From: Sordaria brevicollis
Lineage: Eukaryota; Ascomycota; Sordariomycetes; Sordariales; Sordariaceae
Direction: 5' to 3'
Assembly: GCA_033439795.1 (NCBI GenBank)
Contig: JAUTDP010000008.1
Span: 2,666,001-2,730,000, forward strand
DNA: 64,000 nt
The notes below the pieces were generated by a model. That model made no database searches. It was not told where the DNA came from and was given only the letters and a program-made list of their open reading frames with translations. The translations under genes were made by a program, and so were the position numbers. Positions 46,273 to 58,005 of this stretch are shown piece after piece. Positions within the stretch are counted from its first letter, which is position 1. The number at the start of each line of letters is the position of its first letter.

Positions 46273-47587
46273 TAGGGGATAGCTCCGAGAGGATTTCTGA
46301 AACCGAACTAACCACAGATTTGCTTGTGGACTGGTGCGCTTACATCCATACCTTAATGTACAAGGTGTCCCTGTCATTTTGCACGTATGGAGGGATCTGG
46401 GAATGGGATGGAACCTCCGGGGCCTGGCTGGGGCTGAATGATATAACTGATGATGGATATTTTCATTAATGAAGTTTCCAGGATGCGTAGGTAAACTCGT
46501 AAGATGGGATGTCGCGAAAGTGGAATTGACTTCCGCTGCCCTTTCCCTAATCGGTCACGGGTTACCAATTGGAAGGTTTGGTTTTTTTTTTGGGAAGGAA
46601 CGGGACGGGCAGCACAGGGAAAATCACGATACGGACGGACAGCTGAAAAGATGGACGGGCGGGAACTAAAAAGTCCATGCCGCGTTCGCGGACCTCCGAT
46701 CCAAAATCACAGGCCTAGAGGTATACAGCAGGTTGTTATATCCCCGGAATCCCCTAGGATGCCGCGTTTTGTCATGGATGTCCAAGTTGTCAAAACTTCC
46801 ATAACATGAAGCTACGTAGCCTTTGACTGAGACCTGGACTTTGCACGTCTCGGGGGCGCAACCATTTCCCAAACCAGGCTCCTTTCCGTCCATATACGAG
46901 GCAAACAATGGTAGATGGATATCATATAAGTGAAAAGCCTCGAACAATAACGTCAAGATGCATGTTCTTCCTGGTTGTTCCATTGCCCTGGTTGTTATAA
47001 ATCGAACGATGTCTTCGCCGATCTCTCAACGGCCTCTTTCCTAGTTGGGAAGAGTGTCAACCAAAGCCCGATTCCATGTTCCATGCCAGACACGGCACAC
47101 TCCCACATGTCCCATACGACACACCTCGCGCATACGCGCGCGAAACCCTTGAACATTCCAGACACAGTTACCTCTAAATCTTGAGGTCAAGGCCAAGTTT
47201 AAGAAGGTGAGAAGAGCGCCCTTGTTACTGAATAAGGGAAAAGTTGCCCTCATACAGTTTAGTACTCGTACTCAGTCCCTATCTCGATGATTGCAGGCAG
47301 GCACACACACCACACCAAAGTTTCAACAGGCGGGGAACCGTACCTACACTGTACAGTGTGTCCGGACGAAGAGCTGAAGCGTGGTTGCTCCAACACAAGT
47401 CTTGGAGCAGCTTTCTTAAAGTGGATGTCGGGCAATTTCTTATTCGCTGCACGCTAGCTGCAGGAGCGTCACACTGGAATGGATGACACTTCGACAAGAA
47501 AAAAATAAGAGGACAACTTCAGATAGTCAACAACACCGAGAGACACCGAAAGATGCCCCAGGCTTCTTTTACCAACTTCGTAAGAAG

Positions 47588-47647
<60 letters not shown>

Positions 47648-48178
47648 ACCCATTTGCGCTCGAGTTTTTTTCTCGTCCACCTCTGGGTTTTCCGTAAAGG
47701 CACAATGTTATCTATGGGATTGTCTCCCCTAAGAGAGATGTCCCAACCAGGATACAAATAAGGTAGCCGGAATATTATCACGAGGACAACAACTCACCGT
47801 ACCGTGGAGGTATGTATCACCTATCAAACCGAGGTACGTACTCAATCCCCGTCCTGAGCAGAGTTATACCGAAACAGACCCTGTGTATAGCGCGTGGAAG
47901 TTATTCCGTCCGATCCGCAACCCGCCCCCGGTCCGCGGACATTTTGGTGGTTCGTCTCAAAATTCAATAGTAGGTCCAGGACCGGGAACGGTATGAGCGT
48001 CGGAAGGAAGCATGGTCAAGATTTTATGGTAGTGTCAAGAACGTCGTTGCGCCTCGGAACGAGTCCATTCGGGTCGGGTACGGTGACAGATATGGCATGG
48101 GAATGGAAGACTCTGCTCTGCCCTGACAGTAGGTTCGTGACAGTGACAGTGACAGTGGAGGACGACGAAACCCCAAGA
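46273..48178. other. Intergenic region between MITE and retrotransposon
   Basis: No gene recognised. It holds a 58-bp poly(A) tract and a short GTGACA tandem near 48138-48155. Confidence 0.55.
47588..47645. repeat. A58 homopolymer
   Basis: Fifty-eight A residues preceded by TAAGAAG. I found no flanking direct repeat that would mark it as the tail of a LINE or processed insertion, and no reverse transcriptase relic before it. Confidence 0.9.
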
Positions 48179-48183
48179 AGAAG

Positions 48184-48377
48184 TGTCAGATTCCAGGGTG
48201 GTATTCTGGGCCAAAATAGTATAGACTAGTATACAGCTGGTCAGCACTGCCAGCCACCTAGAAGGTCTTGGTAAATAAGGGATACCCCCAGCTCCCCCTA
48301 CTAGAACTCCAGAATCCTGTTCTCTATAGTTATATACATATATATAGAATTAATTAATTCCCCTATACAATTTGATA
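48184..48377 (+). repeat. 5' LTR of the copia element
   Basis: 194 bp, beginning TGTCAGATTCCAGG. It differs from the 3' LTR at about twenty sites, all transitions; most of this copy's RIP changes lie in its inner, 3' portion. Confidence 0.93.
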
Positions 48378-48391
48378 ATTAATAGTTTGAT

Positions 48392-51300
48392 ATGCCTATT
48401 ACCATTAATACCGATAATAACGATAATACCATTATCACTATTACAATATCTTCTTTAAAGTAAATTGATAAGATAATTAATAATAACCCCTTCCTTACCG
48501 ATAGCGACGATTAGGTCCGTTGGGAGGAAATATTGTAGACTAAATGCGATCTTAATATTATTAAAGCTTGGCTCCTAGGCGAAGTCGACGTACCCCGCGA
48601 GCTTCTTTACTTTAAACCCGGCAATTTCCTTCTTAAATTAGCTATTAGACTCTATATTAAAATAATTAATAAAGAGTTACGTCTTTTTAAAGCCGGTTTT
48701 CTTCGTACTATAATAAATAAGGTTAGAAAGACCGTCGAAGTTCCTTACCGTTATTAAAACGATATTTTAATCGATAGGATCCCTACCGAAGAAGACCTAG
48801 GTAATTTCTAACTTTATTATAACGTTAAGGTTATTTACCCTAATAAGAAGAAAAATTGGCTAAGATTCGAAATTGGGGATAAAGCCGTAAAAATTTAAAT
48901 GAAATTTTTAATTAATTACGGACTTTAAAATTCGGTTATAAAAGAAAAATAGGATATTTAAATTTAGTATAACTTTTTTAAATAAAGAACCCGATATAAT
49001 ATTACTAATAAACTCGTTAATATCCGTAAGGCTTATACCGATAGTATTATAATCCTTCGAAAAGAATTAATTAATTTTAATATTTAGTTTTAAAATTGGA
49101 TTATAATTATAAATAACGGTATTATTAAAGGAATTAAGGAATATATAAACGCTATATCTTAATATAACGATTTCCGCACTACTATTAAAATTATCCGATT
49201 TAATTACGCCGATATAATATAGAAATTTAATAATAAAATGGAAAATAATACTTTAAAGTATATAAAGGTGTACGAAGATTTTAAAAAGTAGGGTATAAAT
49301 AGTCGCTATAATATTATAACCCCTACGGGTAGAAATAATTATAGGGCGTTTATTATTAAAATCGATGATTAAATTTATTATTACGTTAATAACGATAATA
49401 AAATTAATAATTATTAAAAAGTTAATAATAGGGACGTTCGTTAATAAGGTAGAAATAAAAAGCCTAAAGGTAATATAAATAAATAAAAATAAGCGTTAAA
49501 TAATTCCGAAAATGCGCGTAAGAAATAAAATTCGAAAGATAAAAAGGGTAAAAGTAAAGATCTCCTTATATATAAAATATACGAGAAAGGATTTTATTCT
49601 TTTAAAAAATATTAATACGTAAATTTAAACGCTAAATTTGAAATTTTTAAATTATATCCTTCTACTACGCGAGTTATTAAAATTAATATTACGAAGGATA
49701 TTAATTTAATTAAGAAAATTAAAGCTATTAGGGAGAAGGCTATTAAAACGGTGAAATTTAAATTTACGTAATTTTTTAAGGAGGAATATAGAGTAATTTT
49801 TTAAATCGGTGACGGAGATAAGCGAAAAGAGTATCCCCTTAAAAATTTAATTATTTTAAATTCGGGGAGCTTTTTCTATATATTTAATAAAATTATTCGT
49901 TTTTACTATTTTCGTTATACCGATTTAGATAATTATTTATAGGTAAGTAATTCTTATATTAAGATTTAAGGTTTTGGGGAAGTTAACGTCGTTATTAAAG
50001 GTAAAAAAGGTAATTTAAAATTACGGTTAAAAGAGGTCGTATTTTGCTTTAGTTTCGCTATTAATTTCGTTTCCCTCTTTTTATTACGAAGGTAGGGTTT
50101 CTATTAGGATTATCGACCTTTAAATAATTATTTAAAGAGAATTAACGGGTTATTCTTTTATTCCTTAAATATTATCCTTAATTAAACGGTTTTAGAATAT
50201 TTATTTATATTATTTACTAAATTAATATTTATAGCGTAACGATATTAAATTAATTTCTATACGAAAAAACCGTCGATTTAAACCGTTAAAATATAGTATT
50301 ACCAATTCAGTTACCCTAGTCCCTAAATATTCGAATATTTATAAAACGTCGATAAAATATAATTATAAAATATTTTAATTAAGAAGAAGGATGCGGATAA
50401 TATGGTTGCGATAGATTTTACTTCGACCGAAGAGCTTTCGAACGATTTCCCTTCTATAGTATTTTTGAAAGGGATACCGATAATCGAATATAATATTTAT
50501 ATTATAATAAAAATACGACGTTAAATACGGCGAGTCCTTCGAAACCGTAAATATAAATTAGGGTAACGCTTTATAATAGATTTCCTCGAATTCGATAAGG
50601 GTATTAACGGATACCGATATTTTATACTTATTATTTACCGATAGTTTGGATATATATAGGATTATTATTTTTCGAACCGGATATTTATTAATATTACTTC
50701 GATTTTATATAATTATATAAATATACTAGTATATTAATATAATATTAAGGTTAAGGCCTTCGAATATAATAATAAATTTAATCGAGGAGAAATATTAATT
50801 AAATTCGGAATAAGAAGTATATTATTCGAGCCCTCTATTTTTAATATTTAAGAATAAAATAATAGAATAGAGTGTTTAGGGGGTGTGGTAAAATAACGAT
50901 ATAATATTATAAAGAATAATTTAAAATTTCCGATCGATTTATAGCTAGAAATTATATATGTAGTAATTTATTTACTAAACCGGTTACTTCGATACCTCTA
51001 TAATTAGAAATCCCTATACGAACGCTTTTATATTTATATTATTTAATAATATAATTAATAAGAATTACGGCGATTAAATATTAATTATTTTCGAATATAT
51101 AGGTATAAAATATACTTTATAATTAATACGGTATAAAAGAAAGAGAAACGTCGCTAAAAGTATTTCCTTAGAGTATAAATCGGCTATTTAATCGGATATA
51201 GCGCCTCTTCGATATATTATATATAAAACCCTATTATAAAGTAAATTATATAAATACGCAACGTAATATTTAACGAATACGTTAAATTCTCCCCTAACGA

Positions 51301-53455
51301 AATTAATATTAAAGAGGATTTAATAATTTTAAAAATAATAATTACCGAAGAGTTCGTTAAAAAGTTAAATAAGATAAATAAATAAGATTTAAATTAGGGG
51401 GTATTAGCGAATCCCTACTTAGAAGATGCTGAGGTCGAACCTTTTTTAAATACGATATTCAAAGAGGAAACCTTAAATTCCTAGTAAAAAACCGTTTAAG
51501 AAATTAAGGCCGGGGATATTTACGAGGTTATAGGGCCGGATAAAATGGTTATTAATTTTATTATAGATCTATACCTAACGTTATTAAATATCCCTTCTTT
51601 ATACGTAATAGCCCTATATATAGGCGTTATATTAGATTAAATAATTGATAAATACTTTCGAAAATTAGAATTATAGGAGAGTACCTTTTTAGTAAGAAAA
51701 TTATTATAATTAGTAATAGAAATAATTATTAGAACGGTTATAAAGGTAGAAGTATAACGGTTATTAATTAAATACAATAAATTAAATAGTTTATACCGTT
51801 GCAACCTCCCAGGGGTATTAAAAAACTATTACGACCTCGAGAATTACCTTTTTAACAAGAAATTTCGTAAAATAGAACGAACCTACTTTAATAACTATAA
51901 AGATATAAGAATTTGAGTTAAAGTCGATTAAAATATCCTTCGTACTAAAGGGAAATAGATCTTTAATTATATATAAGTATATATTTATAAATTTAATAAA
52001 AATAATACTTTAAATAAAGTTAAAGTTAGGTTAATAATCCGAAGAGATTAATAATATAAAATAGGCGTTAATATTTATACTTTTACCTTAGTAGGAAGGT
52101 CCTTCCGAATTATCGTTATATTAATAGCTCGTTTTAATATAGAATTTATTTAGTAGGATATAGTGAATACCTTTATAAACGTTACGATCGATAAAGAGAT
52201 TTATATACATATATTATAAGGATATTGGGTAGAAGGAAAAGTTCTTAGATTATTAAAAGCGTTTTATAGCCTCTAATAAGCCCTTTTATTATAATAAAGG
52301 GAATTGAACGGAACGTTTAAGGGTATAGGATTTGAAATTATTCTTAAGGATTTATATATTATAAAGAAGGAGAGAGTATTTATATTATATTACATTAACG
52401 ATATTATTTTCGTTTATTTAAAGGAATATAAAGATTAGGTTAAAGAATATATTAATTTATTATAATTAAAATACTAATTGACCAGTAGTAAAGAATTATA
52501 ATGGTTCCTAAGTATTAAAATTATTTATAATTATAAAGTAGGAAAAATTTAATTATCTTAAGAAGCCTATATTAAAAAAATTAATAAATTATTAAAATCG
52601 ATTTATAGACCTATTATAGTACTAATAAAATAATAAGAATTATTACCTTTCGATAGATTAATTAATTATATTGAAATTAGAAATTATTAAATTAATATAG
52701 GCTTTATATTATACGCCGCTATTAATACGCAATTAAATATAGTTTTTTTAATTAATCGATTGGTTCGTTTTAATTATAATCCTAATTTAGAATATTATAA
52801 TATTAATAAAAAGGTTATTTATTACTTTCGTATAATTAAGGATTAGTGCCTATATTATAGAGGTAGTAACCGATTCGAGGTAGTTTTAGACGCTTCGTTT
52901 ATTAATAATAAAATAGACTATAAGAGCTCTTAAGGATTTATAATTAAATTGTACGGTAGATTTATTTATTAGGGTACTACTAAGCAGACCGCTATTATAA
53001 CGTTAATAATAGAAGTAGAACTTTACACTATTAAAAAAGTTACTAAGGAAATATTATTCATTAACCGATTTATTAAAGCTCTAAATATAAAGTTACTTAA
53101 CGACCCTATTCCTACTATAAAGTATAATAATTAGTAGACTATTAGAGCACTTATTAAGGAAATTCCTACCTTTATTATTAAAATAAGGTATATCGATATT
53201 TATTAATATTAACTTCGAAAGGAGATTATCGAGAAGGAGACCCTTAAAATTAATTATTTAGAAATAAAGGAAATGCCCGTAGATAGATTGACGAAGGTAT
53301 TTAGAGTATTGGAATATAGGAGGTTTAGGGAGTTATTAGGGATATTTGTAAAATTATTACGCCCGGTTATAGTAGGTAATGATGAAAAGACTCTGGAAAT
53401 AGAAGATTTAGATGAATATTTGGGTATTATAGTAGGAGAAATAATAGTAGATTAA
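48392..53455 (+). pseudogene. RIP-mutated copia gag-pol
   Basis: A Gag start can be read at 48392 (MPITINTDNNDN), 14 bp after the 5' LTR. Protease and integrase regions are too degraded to place with confidence. The reverse transcriptase is recognised from YINDI at 52391 and RNase H from DASFINNKIDYKSS near 52890. The last 60 codons (53273-53455) remain open as MPVDRLTKVFRVLEYRRFRE..., matching the normal copia C-terminal block (K-E-M-x-x-D-x-L-T-K). Many CAA/CAG/TGG-derived stops make it non-functional. Confidence 0.85.
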
Positions 53456-53536
53456 TTAAAGGGAATAGGAAATGTGTAAATAGCTTTACTCTCGACCTTA
53501 AAAGGGTAATCGAGACGGTCTTCGAGTGAGGGGGTG

Positions 53537-53730
53537 TATTAGATTCTAGGGTAGTATTCTGGGCCAAAACAGTATAGACTAGTATACAGCTGGTTAGCAC
53601 TGCCAGCCACCCAGAAGGTCTTAGTAAATAAGGGATACCCCCAGCTCCCCCTACCAGAACTCCAGAATCCTGTTCTCCACAGTTACACACACATACACAG
53701 AATCAATCAATTCCCCTATACAATCTGACA
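53537..53730 (+). repeat. 3' LTR of the copia element
   Basis: 194 bp ending CAATCTGACA. Its inner start is RIP-mutated (TATTAGATTCTAGG against TGTCAGATTCCAGG in the 5' copy), while its outer end appears unmutated. Confidence 0.93.
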
Positions 53731-53735
53731 AGAAG

Positions 53736-56700
53736 CACAAGCTGCAGTGGTCCTTTGATGACGTTGCTTAATATAGGGCTGCACCCAGCGAAGTTGGAGA
53801 CCCCTGTCGCTTGGAGAGCTTGGGAGCTTTGGCACGAAACCCAAAATGGTTTGGCGCAATCGAAAAACCGCGGCCCAGAAGAGTGGGAATCGAAAGTTTG
53901 GAGACGAAAAATTTGGAGAAGGAGGGCAGGGCAAGGTGGAATTGGAGATTCCATCAATTGAAAAGAGGGGGGTGCAAGATTTTATCGAACGAACGAACAA
54001 ACGGTTGGACCCACACCCGCCAAGGGTACCTCAAGGGGCCCGCTCTTTCTTTTTGGTGACATCCGCATTTGTTGCGCGGTTCCTGTCTTTCTGTTCTTTC
54101 CCCCTATTGTTCTTTCTTCTACGCCGTTCCCACCATCACAAGGACTTGAAACACACCATCAATGGACCAGTACCACCTTCCATCTTACCTCTCTATCTAC
54201 CTACTGCTGCTTCTCTGAGGCACATCACCTTACGTACCAAACTTGATAAGGCTTGGGAACCGACGCCATTGACAAAGTGGACTACTGCGGCACGCACACA
54301 CACAAGCGCGCAATCTCACTATGCAGTACCCAGTCAGGTACACACATTCACAAACTTATGATCCTAAGAACCCCCCCCCCCCCAGATCTGGGTCTGGCGT
54401 TTTCAGCAACGATCGTTAGTGTTCGCCTCTGGCAAACTTTGCTACAGCGACTTACACAACGTATATGTGGGACTCCCATCTAGGTCTAGATGCCTTGTAC
54501 AGGGACCTGTTGAGTCACCGTGACGCCTCGTGTTGGTGTTGCCCTCTCTAACCCTCGGCCCGGGAGCATGTTGTGGTCCGTGGTGGTCCGTGATCTGTGA
54601 TCTGGTCCCGTCTCTCCTTGTGATACTGATCTGATCTGTGTGGGACCAGCAGAACCGCGGCGGAAGTCCCAAGTTAAGATGAACCTGGTACATAAGCGGC
54701 TGAAAAAAACGAGACGAGCGGCAAGTCTTACACACGGACACGGCTCCCTCCCCTTGCCTGTTCTGGAAAAGGGAACTGTCCTCCCCCCTCCTCCTTGGGT
54801 CGAATCTAAGCCCGGGGCTACGGGATGTCGATCCCGGAGTATTGCTCCTCTACCTATACCAAGGCTAGACAGGCCGGTCTGACCTCGAGCGTCCAGGCTA
54901 TCTTCCATCACATATCTCTGACGGCCTGGAGACAGATACCGCGCGGCAGGGTAGGCATGCCAGTGATGAGGTGATACTCAACGTTGGAGAACAAGACGGA
55001 CATCCCCAGGCTAAGCATCAGTTTTTGTTTAGTTTCTGGGTCACAAAGGGTTATTCATCTTGAGATCGTTCTCGTCTGCTCAGCCCAGGGCAATTCGCAG
55101 AGCAACTTGGATGACGAGAAACCTATATGTGCTTCGCAACTCAAGTTTGGGATAGTATACAAAGTGGTCCAGACCCTGTTCGTTCAGTCTTCATTTCCAC
55201 TTCCCGCTTTTGAAGTTGATGCTGTCAAACATGGCTCAGTCCATTTCATTGTCTGTTTTCGAGGGGAGCCTCACTGACCGACGATAGTACGGGATTACTA
55301 CGGAAAAGTTTGGAAGAAGGTCCAAAGTTATCGGCCCGGTCATCTGTTTTGATTAAGGTGGACCCTAGGTCTTCTTGGGGTTTCTCTGCTCGGTACCAGA
55401 AGCCAGACAAATATTTCCTTCTCTTGTCTTCGCCACAACCTGACCGGTTTCGCTGACTATGGCCTATACATAGATGAATGAAGGCCTCATGGGTGTCCCA
55501 AGCCTCTCGTAAGACAATTTTTGCGCGGTAAACAGTGCAAAAGGACTTCACTATAAGACATATTTACAATCTAGTTGAGTTCCAGCACCCCAGGGGCGAA
55601 CAAAATGGAAGTGTTTTCGCGTTCGGCCGGATTAAGAAACCAACGTACACCACCCAGTATATTTGTATATGCCTCCTCGGTAGAAGTCACCGAGACCTTG
55701 CCTGGACGGCGCGGCGGGCACTACTCATCCAAATACAGGGTCCGCAACAAGAAGTTCGTTTATCCGGATAAATGTTCTCGTTCTTCATTTGGACACGCAG
55801 AGTCTATCAAGCGAACCGCATTTGCGGGAACCGATGATTGATAGGGTATTGCTTTCTCGTCTGTCTCGTCGAATACCCGCGCTCCCGCGCGCGCGCATGC
55901 GCGTGTGCGTGAGAGACACAGAGCGGGAACGGAGCGGCACGTCAAATTTTGTCGTTCAAACGGCCAAGTTGTGGCGATCTTGTACCAACACCTGCGGGTT
56001 ACGGTGTACCTAATATTGTTAGTTGATGGAAAGACAGGGCATTGATTATGTTGACATTGCCCCCTGAAATGGAAGAAACAGCTCAAAGACAGTTTGTTTC
56101 TTAATGGGAAAAGGTTAAGTAGCTGTTGCAAGATGGAACAGTGACTGAGGATTATTTACGTAAAGAAGTTGCAACATCTTAGAACTGATCTCACGATAAG
56201 CACCATAGAACACAGCAAACCACCACGTCAACCAGTATGAAGACACAGTGATCCATCTGAAAGTACATAAACACGAAGTCTTGGTCGTGTTAGCCGGGAG
56301 AGGAAGGACCACAGAGCCAGGAAAGTCTCTTTCGCCCGGATGAAAACACGCAGGAACTCTCGCTCAATATTCCCGTTCTCGGCCTGAAGGAAGTAGCCCA
56401 GTTCGTCTCCGTTAGCCCGTTCTGTAAGAACCGTGGGCCTAATACTCTCTAGCTAACACTGTCTTTATTATTCTCTGCTCTGGTCTGACATCTCCAGCCG
56501 CTCGCTTAAGCTGCAGTTGCATAGAGAGATGAGTTTCGCCTGCGGTGTGTGTGTCACAAGCGAGGGCGGGTACCGAACGAAGATAGACACTCCTCAATAT
56601 CGACTCCATGTACCGCAATAAATGGTCAAGAACAAGTCCAATTCGGTCTAGACTGCTGGATTCGCTTGTGCAGCTGTAAGTTTACATTCGATTTGGGGTG

Positions 56701-58005
56701 GATGGCGGCAGTAATTGGTCCAACTGAGTGGTAGAGAAGGTGATGGTAATGTCGAGGCATTAGTTGGTACACACTTCAGATAGGCATGTACCGTCTCAGT
56801 GAATACTAAGACTCCGAGTTTACTCGGTGAGCATCAAACCTACGTACATGCCCGGTGAAGCACCGATAGATCGAGTCGCTCAAACGGGTGAAGCAATATT
56901 AATCAGCGTCTAATCTACCAAGGTCAAGCGTGTGACGACAAACTAGCATTTCCAGCAGGGAAGGAGGAATTGTAGACGAGAAAAAGAGAAAGGGTCACCC
57001 CCCTCCGCTCCTTCCAATGGTTATCTCGGCGGGCGTGAGCATGTGAAATGACGTTGTCAGTAAAGCTTTCATACAAGATGGGGTACGAAAAGGGAAGGTG
57101 CAGAGGGCTGGAGCAAAAAAGGGCTAAAAAGGAGTGTCAGACTGCTCCTTCCCTCTGGTACCCCTAGAGAAAATGAACATGTGAACTGACATTTGAAATT
57201 TCGTTAAGTGGATGGCGCGAGATGGAAGGCGCGAAGGACAAAAAGAGAAACTGGACTCAACGGACAGGAAGCAGCCTGCGAGATTCCAGTTGTTGAATTT
57301 CAGCTTCCATGATACCTACCCATCCTCTAGTGACCTAGTGAGCAGTGAGATGAGATCAGCACGCCGATGAAGAGTGTCCATGTGTGGTTGAAACAGCGAA
57401 ATTAGTCGGTTTTCATCTACCAGACTGTAAGAACAGAGATGAGCGATCGATGCGTCACGCAAGCATTAGTCACCTTGCTGAAATATCCAAATAGGTAGGT
57501 CAACAACACCTGTTTATTGTTATCATCGTCCTAGTCTAGCCTCACAATCACCATAACCATCATTTATCTGTATTCAGTAAATCAACCAGCGCACCACCAC
57601 AGACCAGGAACCCAATAGTTTAGCATAGAGAAGTGAAACCAAAGACAATGGCTGGCAGCAAGATACTCATTCGATAGTAGTAACTAAACTGACTGGTTTT
57701 GGCGGATCAGCTCCTAAAGTAATGCCGAGTTGGGTTTCATACAAGAAATTCGACTGGTTTGATGGTGACTTAAGTAAACACATAATAATAAAGAAGAACG
57801 CCGCCAATATTTCATTTCACAGACCATAAAACTCCCATCCATCGCCACCGAATTGGTCATGATCCTTGCCGCCACCGCTTCTTTTTCCTTTCTCCACATC
57901 ACCAGTACCAGCTAGCCCGTTCATGTGTAGCTGCTCCGCTGGCACGTCATCTTGGCGCGACTCGTAAGTCGGCGCAAACTCATTTCGAAGCTCCTCTCCA
58001 ACTAG
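53736..58005. other. Gene-poor region, 4.3 kb
   Basis: No domain-bearing frame found. A C13 run lies at 54371-54383. The right-most few hundred bases should be the 3' UTR of crm1. Nothing else recognised. Confidence 0.5.

Larger units (their letters stand above)
48184..53730 (+). mobile_element. RIP-destroyed Ty1/copia LTR retrotransposon, 5547 bp
   Basis: The element is complete end to end: TG...CA-type termini, two 194-bp LTRs, and a 5-bp target duplication AGAAG at 48179-48183 and 53731-53735. The interior is heavily RIP-mutated. Superfamily is set by the order reverse transcriptase, then RNase H at the 3' end. YINDI at 52391-52405 is one TpG to TpA step from YIDDI. The RNase H block DASFINNKIDYKSS lies near 52890-52930, and EMPVDRLTKVF comes just before the 3' LTR. 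A short G-rich polypurine tract (53524-53536) precedes the 3' LTR. Confidence 0.92.

Noticed and set aside
47483..47781. Frames encoding poly-Lys or poly-Phe
   Set aside because: Produced by the A58 homopolymer.
48035..48247. Short minus-strand frame overlapping the 5' LTR, similar to one at 53427-53690
   Set aside because: The similarity arises from the two LTR copies, not from a gene family.
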